Of a stretch of 29,693 nucleotides of DNA, positions 7,421 to 14,740 are shown piece after piece. Below the pieces are notes generated by a model. The model did no database searches. It saw only the letters and a program-made list of their open reading frames with translations, and was not told the DNA's origin. How positions within the stretch are numbered: position 1 is the stretch's first letter; each line of letters begins with the position of its first letter. Origin of the DNA: Opitutaceae bacterium (GTDB lineage: Bacteria; Verrucomicrobiota; Verrucomicrobiia; Opitutales; Opitutaceae); the NCBI GenBank assembly GCA_025352845.1, contig JANXSC010000645.1:1-29693 (forward strand), in the 5' to 3' direction. The position numbers and the translations under genes are program-made.

Positions 7421-8339
7421 TGAAAGCGTCAGCCGGTTCTACGGGATGATTCTCGGGTTGAATAACGTCTCGTTCACGATTCGCCCCGGCATCACCGGCA
7501 TCGTAGGTCCTAATGGCGCGGGCAAAACCACGCTCTTCCGCCTGCTGCTCGGCCAGATTCGCCCGAGCTCGGGTCGGCTCACGGTGTTCGGCGAGGAGCC
7601 GTGGAATAACCCGAGTGTCCACGCGCGGCTCGCCTACTGTCCGGAGAGTGAAACCGTGCCCGCCGGCCTGCGCCCGCTGGAGTGGCTCACGGGCCTTGGC
7701 ATGATCTCCGGGCTCTCGGCGTCTGACGCCGATGCGCGCGCCCGCATGGCGCTCGTGCGTGTGAAGCTCGGCCCGGAGCACTGGAAAAAACGCGTGACGG
7801 CCTACTCGAAAGGCATGAAGCAGCGCGTGAAACTCGCGCAGTGCCTGCTCCACGATCCCCGGCTGGTGATTCTCGACGAGCCGATGAACGGCCTCGATCC
7901 GATGGGCCGCGAGGATGTCGCCCAAGTCCTCCGCGAACTCGCCGCCGGGGGCGTGAGCATTCTCATCTCCAGCCACATCCTCCACGATCTGGAGGCGCTG
8001 TGCGCCGATTTTATCCTGCTGCGTTGGGGGCGCATCCCGCGCTCCTTGAACGAGGCGGCTTCCGCCGAGGCCCGTGCGCGCTGGCCGGAGGCGGCGACGT
8101 TTCGCTGCGACGCCCCGGAGCGGCTCGCGCGTTTCCTTTTCGACCGCGGACTCGTGCGCGGCTGCGACGTCGTTCCGGCGGATGGCATCTTGCACGTGCG
8201 TTGGAGCGACCCAGCGCGGTTTTACGGCGAGGGAAATTTCCACGACCTCCTGCTCGAAAGTGGCGTGCGCGTGTTCGAGGTGCAGGCCACCGCATCGTTT
8301 CTCGAAAAAGCCACCGATCCAGTGACGGCGTCTTCGTGA
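7401..8339 (+). CDS. ABC transporter ATP-binding protein (second of operon)
   Basis: 312-residue ATPase paralogous to the first. It carries Walker A GPNGAGKTT, signature YSKGMKQRVKLAQCL, Walker B LVILDEPMNGLDPMG, and switch His in ISSHIL. The C-terminal extension includes a section ending FLEKATDPVTASS. GTG at 7401 (VNAIIQAESVSRFYG) is chosen because its first residues match the duplicated sequence at 7291, the likely original start. An in-frame GTG at 7335 would add 22 residues translated from the REP element and is probably not the true beginning. The stop overlaps the next ATG (TGATG). It probably pairs with the permease that follows, so the operon may encode a heteromeric or a double transporter. 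Confidence 0.85.
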   Translation: MNAIIQAESVSRFYGMILGLNNVSFTIRPGITGIVGPNGAGKTTLFRLLLGQIRPSSGRLTVFGEEPWNNPSVHARLAYCPESETVPAGLRPLEWLTGLGMISGLSASDADARARMALVRVKLGPEHWKKRVTAYSKGMKQRVKLAQCLLHDPRLVILDEPMNGLDPMGREDVAQVLRELAAGGVSILISSHILHDLEALCADFILLRWGRIPRSLNEAASAEARARWPEAATFRCDAPERLARFLFDRGLVRGCDVVPADGILHVRWSDPARFYGEGNFHDLLLESGVRVFEVQATASFLEKATDPVTASS

Positions 8340-9124
8340 TGAACTCGCCGCCCATTCTTTCCGCTCCGCCCACCCCGGTGATCGTCGTCGCGAATTTGCG
8401 CCACGCGTTTGGCGGGGTTTGGCGGCTCACGTTTCGCCGCTTCCTGCTGCCCGGCCGCTGGCTGATGGTGCTCGTGGGGCTCGCGGTGCTGACGCTGCTG
8501 TCATTTGCCTTGGCCCGCAGTGGTGGCACGGGCCACTACGTGAAATGGCTGGTGAGTTTCTACGTGGCGTTTCTGGTTCCGGCCCTCGCTTTTATCGCCG
8601 GGGCGGGAGCCATGCGCGATGAGATGAAGTCAGGCACGGTCGACTACGTGCTGACGCGGCCGCTGCCGCGGCCCGCGTTTGTTGTTTTCAAATTTTTCGC
8701 GCACACGGTCTGCGCGCAGATCGACTTCCTCCTCGCGCTCATCGTGGTGCTGGTGGTCGGCCATCTGCGTGGCATCTCCGGCCTCGCCGCCGCTGCGCCC
8801 CAGCTCCTGCTCGGGCAGGTGCTGCTCGTCACGGCTGCGAGTGCGTTCGGCTTTTTGTGCGCGATCATTACCTCGCGCTACATCGTGCTCGGCCTCGCCT
8901 ACGCGGGTGTGGTCGAAGCTGGGCTCGGTCAGATCCCCACGCAGTTGAGCCGGCTCTCGCTCACCCGCCAGGTCCGCGATCTCCTCGATCCCGCGAGTGG
9001 GATTGTTTCGGTGGCCACGACGTTGGGCACGGTCGGGTTTATCCTTGTTTTCACCGTGTGTGCGCTCGCCGCGGCCGCGGCGCTTTTCCATGTGCGCGAG
9101 CTTGGCGCGTCGGCCGAATCGTGA
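8339..9124 (+). CDS. ABC-2 type transporter permease (second)
   Basis: 261-residue membrane protein with about six hydrophobic segments, including LMVLVGLAVLTLLSFAL, WLVSFYVAFLVPALAFIAGAG, FLLALIVVLVVGHL, LLLGQVLLVTAASAFGFLCAII, YIVLGLAYAGVVEAGLG and VGFILVFTVCALAAAAALF. The cytoplasmic motif AMRDEMKSGTVDYVLTRPLPRPAFVVFKF corresponds to RDR-x-LSRPLT-x-x-Y in the first permease. ATG 8339 overlaps the preceding stop. It is the last gene of the four-gene operon; the next operon begins 61 bp later after a candidate promoter. The transported compound cannot be inferred. Confidence 0.82.
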   Translation: MNSPPILSAPPTPVIVVANLRHAFGGVWRLTFRRFLLPGRWLMVLVGLAVLTLLSFALARSGGTGHYVKWLVSFYVAFLVPALAFIAGAGAMRDEMKSGTVDYVLTRPLPRPAFVVFKFFAHTVCAQIDFLLALIVVLVVGHLRGISGLAAAAPQLLLGQVLLVTAASAFGFLCAIITSRYIVLGLAYAGVVEAGLGQIPTQLSRLSLTRQVRDLLDPASGIVSVATTLGTVGFILVFTVCALAAAAALFHVRELGASAES

Positions 9125-9129
9125 CCCGC

Positions 9130-9158
9130 TGTAACTTCGTCCCGCGTTTGGGTGTATC
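9130..9158 (+). promoter_or_regulatory. Candidate ECF-type promoter TGTAAC-17 bp-TGTATC
   Basis: TGTAAC (9130-9135) and TGTATC (9153-9158), 17 bp apart, lie 27 bp before the ATG of the exported protein that leads the sigma-factor operon. The same motif and spacing occur before the ABC operon at 5289-5317. ECF sigma factors often transcribe their own operon, which makes autoregulation plausible. No other copy of the pair was noticed in the window. Confidence 0.4.
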
Positions 9159-9185
9159 ACCGGGCAGACAACTCACTTCTCTTCT

Positions 9186-10580
9186 ATGAATAATCTTCTT
9201 CGTGCCCTCTGTTTCTCCGCCGCCGGCCTCACTGCGGCGGTTTCCTCTCACGCCGCACTCAACCCCGCCCATGTCTCCGCCGATGCGCGCTGGATCGTCA
9301 ATTTGGATTTTGACGCCCTGCGGGCCGGCACGGTCGGACAGGAACTCGTTACTGCCATCGAGAAGGCGCAGGCCGGCGGATTGGGTGACATGATCAAGAT
9401 CGATGTCGCCAAAACGCTGAAGACCATCGGGACCGTCACGGCCTACGGCACCAATCTCTCGCCCGATCCGAAGACGATCGATGGCGCACTCATTGTGCAG
9501 GGCACGGGCGAACTCCGCAAAATCGCCGAGAGCCTTTTGCTGCAGGGCACGATTGCGGAACCCAAAGTCTTTTCCGAGGTGACGGATCTCCCTTTTCCCG
9601 CCTATGCGATCAGCGATCCCAAGGCCAAGGCGGAGGATCAAGCCCACGTCATGATCGCGTTCCCGCCCGAGCCCGTGATGATCGTGTGCAAGTCGAAGGA
9701 CCAATTGCTGAAGGCGCGTGACGTGATTCGCGGCACAGCCCCATCGCTCGCGAAGACTCCCGGTTCCCCGCTCGCCCGTTTCACCACGCGCACCGAGGGC
9801 GCGTATCTTTTCGCCGCCAGCGTCGTGCCCGCGGAAAACGTTTTCCCGCAAAATGCCCCGCAGACCCGCATGCTCCAACTCGCGAACGCCGGGTCCATCG
9901 CACTCGGCGAGCGTGGCGAGAATACTTTCCTGCACGCCGAGCTACTCGCGTCGTCGGGCCAGAACGCGGAAAAACTCACCAAGATTCTCCAGGGCATGAC
10001 GGCCGCGCTCTCGCTGGCGGAGACGACGGACAAGCAACTCGCCGAGTTTATCAACGCCACGACCGTGGCCCGCACGGGTGACGCCGTGACCCTCGATCTC
10101 GCCTACTCGAGTGCTCGCCTGGCCACGATGGCCAAGAGTCTCCAGCAAACCGCTGAGAAGCCCGCCGCACCGAAGCCCGCTCTCATCGTCAGCGGCCGGA
10201 CCGTTGCCGAATGGAATTCCGTGGCGTCGGCCGAACCGGACACCGCGTCCGCCAACGCCAGCGCCTCGCGCACGATCGAAAACGTCGAGCTCAAGAACGG
10301 CGCGACGATCACGCTAGGCTGGCGGCTCAACGGCGGTCGCGGCGCGCGCTACCAGCGCGTCGAGATCACGCCGGCGCAGGGCGGTGCCCCGCTCGTCTTC
10401 CAGTCCGAAATGATCCGGGCGCGGAGCGACCGCGGCGCTTTCATTGCGCCGATTCAGTTCCCCGGCGCCGACGGCACCTACACTCTCAATGTGACCTACT
10501 CCAACGATCCGAGCGGCAAGGCGGTCTACGCCGTCAGCGTGCGCGATCCCCGGCCGGCTGCTGAATCGGAGAAGCGATGA
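9186..10580 (+). CDS. Exported protein of unknown function, first gene of a sigma-factor operon
   Basis: 464 residues with a clear signal peptide (MNNLLRALCFSAAGLTAAVSSHA, cut near residue 23), so periplasmic or surface located. The mature part begins NPAHVSADARWIVNLDFDALRAGTVGQEL and continues as alternating strands and helices without a domain I can name. The C-terminal 110 residues (from about RTIENVELKNGATITLGWRLNGG) look like a separate beta-rich module. I do not recognise the family. The stop overlaps the sigma-factor ATG (ATGA), so it is translated with the sigma and anti-sigma genes and may be a target or sensor component of that circuit; this is inference from position only. Confidence 0.75.
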   Translation: MNNLLRALCFSAAGLTAAVSSHAALNPAHVSADARWIVNLDFDALRAGTVGQELVTAIEKAQAGGLGDMIKIDVAKTLKTIGTVTAYGTNLSPDPKTIDGALIVQGTGELRKIAESLLLQGTIAEPKVFSEVTDLPFPAYAISDPKAKAEDQAHVMIAFPPEPVMIVCKSKDQLLKARDVIRGTAPSLAKTPGSPLARFTTRTEGAYLFAASVVPAENVFPQNAPQTRMLQLANAGSIALGERGENTFLHAELLASSGQNAEKLTKILQGMTAALSLAETTDKQLAEFINATTVARTGDAVTLDLAYSSARLATMAKSLQQTAEKPAAPKPALIVSGRTVAEWNSVASAEPDTASANASASRTIENVELKNGATITLGWRLNGGRGARYQRVEITPAQGGAPLVFQSEMIRARSDRGAFIAPIQFPGADGTYTLNVTYSNDPSGKAVYAVSVRDPRPAAESEKR

Positions 10581-11173
10581 TTGCTCGCGCGCCCGTGCCG
10601 CTGACTACGACCGAGTCCGACGAGTCCCCCGCAGACCGGGCGGCCCGCGCGGACGAATCCGCAGAGCTGCGCGCCGCGATTGCGGGCGATGACCGCGCGC
10701 GCGCGGCCGTCGTGGGCCGTCACCACCGGCGCGTTTACGGTTATCTCTACCAGATGACGCGTCAGCGCGAGGATGCGGAGGATCTCACTCAACAGACCTT
10801 CATCAAGGCGCTCCGTCATCTCGACCGCGTGGACCCCGAGCGTCCCGTGATTAACTGGCTCCTCACCATTGCGCGGCGCACGGCGCTCAACCATTTCCGC
10901 GACGGCCCGCGCTGGGCCGAGCTGCCCGCAGACACCGCGAGCGAAGCGGCCTCGCCCGCGCGCACCGCGGAGGCGCGGGACGGCGTGCAGAATATGTGGG
11001 AGCGGGCCCGACGCATTCTTTCGCCGCGCGAGTTTGAGGTATTGTGGCTGCGCTTCGCCGAGGAGCAGTCAACCGCGGACATCGCGCGCGTGATGAGTCT
11101 CACGCAAATCCACGTCAAGGTCATCGTCCATCGCGCCCGCCATCGTTTACTGGAAGGAGAATCCCACCTATGA
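10577..11173 (+). CDS. RNA polymerase sigma factor, ECF subfamily (sigma-70 region 2 and 4)
   Basis: 198-residue group IV sigma factor. Region 2 spans about residues 45-115 (VVGRHHRRVYGYLYQMTRQREDAEDLTQQTFIKAL and the WLLTIARRTALNHFR DNA-melting helix). Region 4 covers about 140-195 (LSPREFEVLWLRFAEEQSTADIARVM, then LTQIHVKVIVHRARHRLLE as the recognition helix-turn-helix). The acidic N-terminus (ESDESPADRAARADESAEL) is variable in the family. It is joined by ATGA overlaps to the upstream exported protein and the downstream anti-sigma-like gene. It would recruit RNA polymerase to a small regulon, perhaps through TGTAAC-type promoters found before this operon and the ABC operon. Confidence 0.9.
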   Translation: MIARAPVPLTTTESDESPADRAARADESAELRAAIAGDDRARAAVVGRHHRRVYGYLYQMTRQREDAEDLTQQTFIKALRHLDRVDPERPVINWLLTIARRTALNHFRDGPRWAELPADTASEAASPARTAEARDGVQNMWERARRILSPREFEVLWLRFAEEQSTADIARVMSLTQIHVKVIVHRARHRLLEGESHL

Positions 11174-11757
11174 AAACCATCCCATCGTCTCGTGTTCGTT
11201 TGGCCTGCCGTGTTGTTCGCCAGTGGAGCGGCGTGGTTGCCGGTGGTGTCCCTCGGCATGCGGAGTCGTGTCCAGATTGCCGCGCGTATTTCGCGGCCGG
11301 CGCGGCGCTGGATGGCGCGATGCAGCGCGATGCGCGCGCATTGGCGCAGCGGACACCGTTGCCCTCCGTCGGCTTTGAACGCCGCGTGGTCAACGCCGCG
11401 CTGCAACCAAGCGCGGCCGCCGCAGCGGAGCGTCGGCAACCGTGGCGCGTGGGGCCGCTGGCGGCCGCGGCGCTCGCCGTCGTGGCGGTGGCCGCATTTT
11501 TCCGACCCGTCGGCGGCCCGACGAGTGCGGCGAACGAGGCCGATGCGGCGATGTTGGCGAATGCCGTCGGCACCGTTTCGCGCGGGCTCGTGGAAACGGT
11601 GATCCCCACCGCGGGTGAGTTCGCCGCCCACAACCCGCTGCAACGGGAATTCGATGCGATTTACTCCGACGCCCGTTCGGTGGTGGATTTTCTCGCCCTG
11701 AATTTCCTGCCAAATTCACCGGCTGGCATGACGCCACCCATCACCCGGTCGTTGTAA
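11170..11757 (+). CDS. Putative membrane anti-sigma factor
   Basis: 195 residues, starting inside the sigma-factor stop (ATGA). The N-terminal part has HAESCPDCRAYF, an H-x3-C-x2-C arrangement like the zinc-binding anti-sigma (ZAS) domain. A single transmembrane helix follows (VGPLAAAALAVVAVAAFF, about residues 95-112). The remaining region of about 80 residues would be extracytoplasmic. This layout (cytoplasmic zinc finger, one helix, outer sensor) is classical for anti-sigma factors that hold their ECF partner at the membrane. The helical part before the cysteines is short and poorly conserved, so the assignment rests on position plus the motif. Confidence 0.7.
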   Translation: MKTIPSSRVRLACRVVRQWSGVVAGGVPRHAESCPDCRAYFAAGAALDGAMQRDARALAQRTPLPSVGFERRVVNAALQPSAAAAAERRQPWRVGPLAAAALAVVAVAAFFRPVGGPTSAANEADAAMLANAVGTVSRGLVETVIPTAGEFAAHNPLQREFDAIYSDARSVVDFLALNFLPNSPAGMTPPITRSL

Positions 11758-11760
11758 CCG

Positions 11761-11946
11761 GAGTTCGGGCTTTTCTGCCGGCGAAGTGGGAGTTCCGCCG
11801 CGACATTTCTGATCTTCGATCGGCTCTTCGGCACGCACCACCTGCCGAAGGATCAGTGGCCCTCGGGTTATGGCATCGGCGGCCACCCGGTGCCGAAGGG
11901 CTATTTCGAACAATTCAAATACCCGTTTCGCGGCGACGCGAAATAA
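11761..11946 (+). pseudogene. C-terminal remnant of a sterol desaturase/fatty acid hydroxylase gene
   Basis: From about 11803 to the TAA at 11944-11946 the frame reads FLIFDRLFGTHHLPKDQWP, then SGYGIGGHPVPKGYFEQFKYPF. The DRLFGT-x-H and YGI blocks are the hallmark of the extreme C-terminus of membrane di-iron fatty acid hydroxylases. No start codon, membrane helices or histidine boxes precede it; the anti-sigma gene ends at 11757. This is therefore a decayed or truncated gene of which only about 48 codons remain recognisable. Confidence 0.65.
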
Positions 11947-11970
11947 TGCGGGGCTCTATTTCTCTTCCTT

Positions 11971-12070
11971 TGTCATCGTGAGGTGCGCGAAGCGCGCCGT
12001 GGCCGCCGAGGCTGACGCACTCGCCGCAATCCAGCTGGATTGCTTCGTCTCTACGCTCCTCGCAATGACA
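11971..12070. repeat. 100-bp palindromic interspersed repeat (GTCAT...GAGG / CCTCGCAATGAC type)
   Basis: The stretch starts TGTCATCGTGAGG and ends CTCCTCGCAATGACA, with a perfect 18-bp core palindrome GCAATCCAGCTGGATTGC at 12026-12043 and GCGAAGC/GCTTCG-type arms between. It matches the layout of a palindromic repeat seen in many unrelated bacterial genomes (CATTGCGAGGAGCGAAGC...GCTTCGTCGCTCCTCGCAATG), here with a diverged left half. No coding role is evident. Confidence 0.6.
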
Positions 12071-12086
12071 GGCCGCAGCCCGCGGA

Positions 12087-12473
12087 TCATTTCCGCACTT
12101 CGCTCATGAGCCCGACGAGATTGCCATCGGGATCGCGCACGAATGCCATCCACAGTTCGTGGTCCGGCATCCTGGCGATCAGACTGGGGCCGTGTTCGCT
12201 CGCGGCACCGCGCGCGACAATCGCCGCGTGCGTTGTCGCGAGGTCGGAGGCTTTGAAATACAGGATTGAGTTCTTGCCGGCTTCCGTGCGGCCCTCCGGT
12301 TGCGTGAGCATGATCCGCACGCTGCCCGCCGCGAGAAACGCGAGATTGGGCCCGGCGGGGAAAAGAAATTTCAACCCGAGCACATCGCGATAAAACGCCG
12401 TGGCCTTGGCGACATCGCTCACGACGATCGCAATCTGGCCGATTTCGGAAAGGGCGGGGGAGGGCGCATTCAT
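12087..12473 (-). CDS. Glyoxalase/bleomycin resistance (VOC) family protein
   Basis: 128-residue vicinal-oxygen-chelate protein. Paired beta-alpha-beta-beta-beta modules are visible: IGQIAIVVSDVAKATAFYRDVLGLKFLF at the N-terminus and LWMAFVRDPDGNLVGLMSE at the C-terminus, the latter carrying the DPDGN turn typical of the family. Members bind a metal through H/E residues and act on diverse small molecules, so the substrate is unknown. It is the last gene of a minus-strand run with exoD, queE and queC, 12 bp after exoD. The N-terminal metal position is isoleucine/alanine-rich (QIAIVVSD) rather than His, so a catalytic glyoxalase I role is doubtful. Confidence 0.85.
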   Translation of the reverse strand: MNAPSPALSEIGQIAIVVSDVAKATAFYRDVLGLKFLFPAGPNLAFLAAGSVRIMLTQPEGRTEAGKNSILYFKASDLATTHAAIVARGAASEHGPSLIARMPDHELWMAFVRDPDGNLVGLMSEVRK

Positions 12474-12485
12474 GGCGGGTTGATT

Positions 12486-13175
12486 TCAACGCATCCACTG
12501 CCACAGAAAGTCCACCGCCTCAACGCCAAAAATAGCGATCGCGGCGAAAAAGGCGATGGCCAGCAGGGCGGCGACATGGCCGGCGACAATGAACCCGCCA
12601 TCGCGTTCGAGCAGGCCGCCGGAAATCAGCAGAATGCCCCAGGAGGGAACGGTATTGCTGAATGGAATCGGCAGGGGCAGCAGCAGCAACGCGGCACAAA
12701 TCACGATGGGGATGGCGTGAAGCTGCCGCAGCCCCGGGGTAGCGGTGAGCCAAAGCAAACGCGGGCGCAGGAGGCGCTCGAAGCCGCGGATGATTTTTTG
12801 GGTGAAGGCAAAGACCTTGGCGAACACGGTCGGGGGCAGCCGCTGGTCGAGCAGCCGCGCCGGCAGCCAAGGTTTCTGTCCCAGCGCCAGCCGCACACCG
12901 ATGATCCCGACAATGAGCCCGAGCGGCGTGGACAATCCCGGCAGCGGGATCGGCGTGCAGAAGGGCAGGGCGAGCAGCATCACGAGCAGCAGATAACCCC
13001 GCCCCTGCAACAGGCCGATCACTTCGCGCAGCGTCACGTTCTCCACCTCGAACTCGCGCAGGATGAGTGCGAGTTCTTCGGAGAGCCTGCGCGGCTGCTC
13101 CGGATTACCCGGGGTGATCACGCTCGGGCCGGTGGGCACCGGTGGCACCGACTCAGGTTCCGCGTCGGTTGCCAT
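12486..13175 (-). CDS. exoD: ExoD-family membrane protein
   Basis: 229-residue integral membrane protein of the exopolysaccharide synthesis ExoD family. A cytoplasmic N-terminal helix (LSEELALILREFEVENVTLREVIGLLQGRGYLLLVMLLALPFCTPIPLPGLSTPLG) contains the family's 'GRGYLLL...LPFCTPIPLPGLST' block. A QKPWLP segment, a PRLLWL segment and three more hydrophobic stretches follow. ExoD was named from a rhizobial exopolysaccharide and alkali-sensitivity mutant; its molecular function is not established. The ATG at 13173-13175 lies 23 bp inside the end of queE, suggesting coupled translation. Upstream in-frame codons would extend into queE and are not favoured. Confidence 0.82.
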   Translation of the reverse strand: MATDAEPESVPPVPTGPSVITPGNPEQPRRLSEELALILREFEVENVTLREVIGLLQGRGYLLLVMLLALPFCTPIPLPGLSTPLGLIVGIIGVRLALGQKPWLPARLLDQRLPPTVFAKVFAFTQKIIRGFERLLRPRLLWLTATPGLRQLHAIPIVICAALLLLPLPIPFSNTVPSWGILLISGGLLERDGGFIVAGHVAALLAIAFFAAIAIFGVEAVDFLWQWMR

Positions 13176-13848
13176 AGAGTTCGATGTGCAGCCGGTGCGC
13201 GTAGCGGTAGCCGCGGGCCTTGCAGAGTTCGCCGAGCCACGCGGCGCGGGTGCGCATCTTCTCCAGCGTGGTCGCCTCCGGCATGAGCAGAACCTTGTGG
13301 CGGGGGATTTCCCGCTGCAACGCGGCGAGCATGTGCTCAAGTTCATCCACATCCTCCGGCTGCGCGACCACGAACTTAAATTGATAGGGATAGCGGTCGA
13401 TCCATTCGCGCACGACGGCGGGCTGCCAGCGCGTGGCCTCGTGCTTTTTCCGCCACGCCGCGTGCTCGATCGGATCGGGCGCGGAGTTGAGGAGCTTGGG
13501 CGAAAGCGACGCGAGATCGCACGCGATGCCCTCGGGCGCGATGGTCGCCGCGGTCTCGATCGTGATGTGGCGGTCGGTGGCGCGGAGCGCGGCGGCGAGC
13601 GGGCGGATATCCTTCGCGATCATCGGCTCCCCGCCGGTGAGGACGACGTGGCGGGCGATCGGATGCACTTCGACCGCAGAGACGATCTCCGCGACGGTGC
13701 GCTGCGTGCCCTCGGGATTCCACGACGCGTAGGGCGTGTCGCACCACGTGCAGCGCAGGTTGCAGCCGCTGGTGCGCACGAAGACCGACGGCACGCCCGT
13801 CAGCTCGCCCTCGCCCTGCAGCGAATAGAATGTTTCGGAAATCAGCAT
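13153..13848 (-). CDS. queE: 7-carboxy-7-deazaguanine synthase QueE
   Basis: Radical-SAM enzyme, 231 residues, converting 6-carboxytetrahydropterin to 7-carboxy-7-deazaguanine in queuosine and 7-deazaguanine synthesis. The N-terminus MLISETFYSLQGEGELTGVPSVFVRTSGCNLRCTWCDTPYA carries the QGEG motif and the C-x3-C-x2-C cluster. VVLTGGEPMIAKD is the GGEP SAM-binding motif. The insert around KLLNSAPDP and the C-terminal YRYAHRLHIELYGNRRGT fit the family. It lies just downstream of queC, which uses its product. queD and queF are not in the window, so the pathway is only partly represented here. Confidence 0.93.
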   Translation of the reverse strand: MLISETFYSLQGEGELTGVPSVFVRTSGCNLRCTWCDTPYASWNPEGTQRTVAEIVSAVEVHPIARHVVLTGGEPMIAKDIRPLAAALRATDRHITIETAATIAPEGIACDLASLSPKLLNSAPDPIEHAAWRKKHEATRWQPAVVREWIDRYPYQFKFVVAQPEDVDELEHMLAALQREIPRHKVLLMPEATTLEKMRTRAAWLGELCKARGYRYAHRLHIELYGNRRGT

Positions 13849-13856
13849 GAGATTCT

Positions 13857-13928
13857 GGAACGGTAATCTTCGCTAATCAGAGCTAATGATCGAAAGCATC
13901 AGCGTCGATTAGCGAAGATTAGCGTTCC
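13857..13928. repeat. 22-bp inverted repeat between queC and queE, overlapping the queC 3' end
   Basis: Arms 13857-13878 and 13907-13928 match at 21 of 22 positions, with a 28-bp loop. Each arm contains the doubled unit CGCTAATC-TT-CGCTAATC (the first unit of the left arm reads GGTAATC). The right arm is inside queC: its last codons (NANLR-stop) are the repeat itself. It may act as a processing or attenuating hairpin between the two genes. Confidence 0.7.
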
Positions 13929-14610
13929 CTGTTGGTTTGGTCGGCAGCGGATCGACCGACGCATACTCCGTGGGATCGGCGAGGCCCGCGTGAGCAAACG
14001 CCTCGCGTCGCTCCACGCACGTGCCGCATTTGCCGCAGTGGACCGCACCGCCGACGTAGCACGACCACGTCCGGGAAAAATCCACGCCGAGGCGCGCGCC
14101 TGCGGCGGCGATTTGGCCTTTGTTCATCGTGATGAAGGGCCGCAGCAGTTTCACGGCGGCGTAGGTGCCGAGCCGCATCGCGTCGCCCATCGCGCGCATG
14201 AATTCCTCGCGGCAATCCGGATAGATCGCGTGGTCGCCGCCGTGCGCCGCGATCACGAGGCCTTCGGCGCCGACGCTCTCCGCGAAGCCGCACGCGATCG
14301 AGAGCATGATGGCGTTCCGAAAGGGCACCACGGTCTGCCTCATGTTTTCCGCCTCATAGTGGCCCTCGGGAATCTCGCCGCCGCTTTTCAACAGATCCGA
14401 AGCGAAGAGCCGGTTCACGAAATCGAGCGCGATCACCTCGTGGCGTGCGCTGATCGCGCGGACATGCTCGGCAGCGAAGGGGATTTCGCAGTGGTTGTGC
14501 TTCGCCCCGTAGTCAAAGCTCACGGCCGCGACGACGGCGTGCTCGCGTCGCGCCCAGTGGAGCGCGGTCACCGAATCCATCCCACCGGAGCAGAGCACGA
14601 CGACTTTCAT
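13909..14610 (-). CDS. queC: 7-cyano-7-deazaguanine synthase QueC
   Basis: ATP-dependent ligase, 233 residues, converting 7-carboxy-7-deazaguanine to preQ0. It has the PP-loop SGGMDS near the N-terminus (MKVVVLCSGGMDSVTALHWA), the VVPFRNAIMLSIACGFAES block, HGGDHAIYPDCREEF, and zinc-binding cysteines in CYVGGAVHCGKCGTC. The ATG at 14608-14610 is preferred over an upstream ATG at 14646, which would translate repeat DNA (FRVFRG-type). The last codons derive from the inverted repeat at 13857-13928, so the natural C-terminus was slightly rewritten. It leads the minus-strand operon queC-queE-exoD-VOC. Confidence 0.94.
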   Translation of the reverse strand: MKVVVLCSGGMDSVTALHWARREHAVVAAVSFDYGAKHNHCEIPFAAEHVRAISARHEVIALDFVNRLFASDLLKSGGEIPEGHYEAENMRQTVVPFRNAIMLSIACGFAESVGAEGLVIAAHGGDHAIYPDCREEFMRAMGDAMRLGTYAAVKLLRPFITMNKGQIAAAGARLGVDFSRTWSCYVGGAVHCGKCGTCVERREAFAHAGLADPTEYASVDPLPTKPTGNANLR

Positions 14611-14621
14611 GGGCCGAACAT

Positions 14622-14731
14622 GGCCACGAAAAACACGAAAAGTCACAAAAAGAAAATCCTGTGGCGCGGGGTAATTTCCGGTCGCTCGGCCGGCGCTTGG
14701 TTTTTTGTGCGTTTTGGTGTTTCTCGTGACC
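14622..14731. repeat. Imperfect 31-bp inverted repeat of the CACGAAAA family
   Basis: Arms 14622-14652 and 14701-14731 match at about 24 of 31 positions, built from CACGAAAA/TTTTCGTG-like 8-bp units with a 48-bp centre. It fills the divergent gap between queC and the deacetylase-like gene. The same unit type recurs at 18913-18982, and a CACGGAAC version at 22381-22476. Confidence 0.55.
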
Positions 14732-14740
14732 CATCCTCCG

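Noticed and set aside
11746..11780. A third TGTAAC promoter at the end of the anti-sigma gene
   Set aside because: The hexamer is part of the coding end/stop, and no TGTAT follows at 17 bp.
14611..14740. Possible preQ1-type riboswitch before queC
   Set aside because: The sequence is an A-rich 8-bp-unit palindrome; no aptamer-like conserved core was visible.
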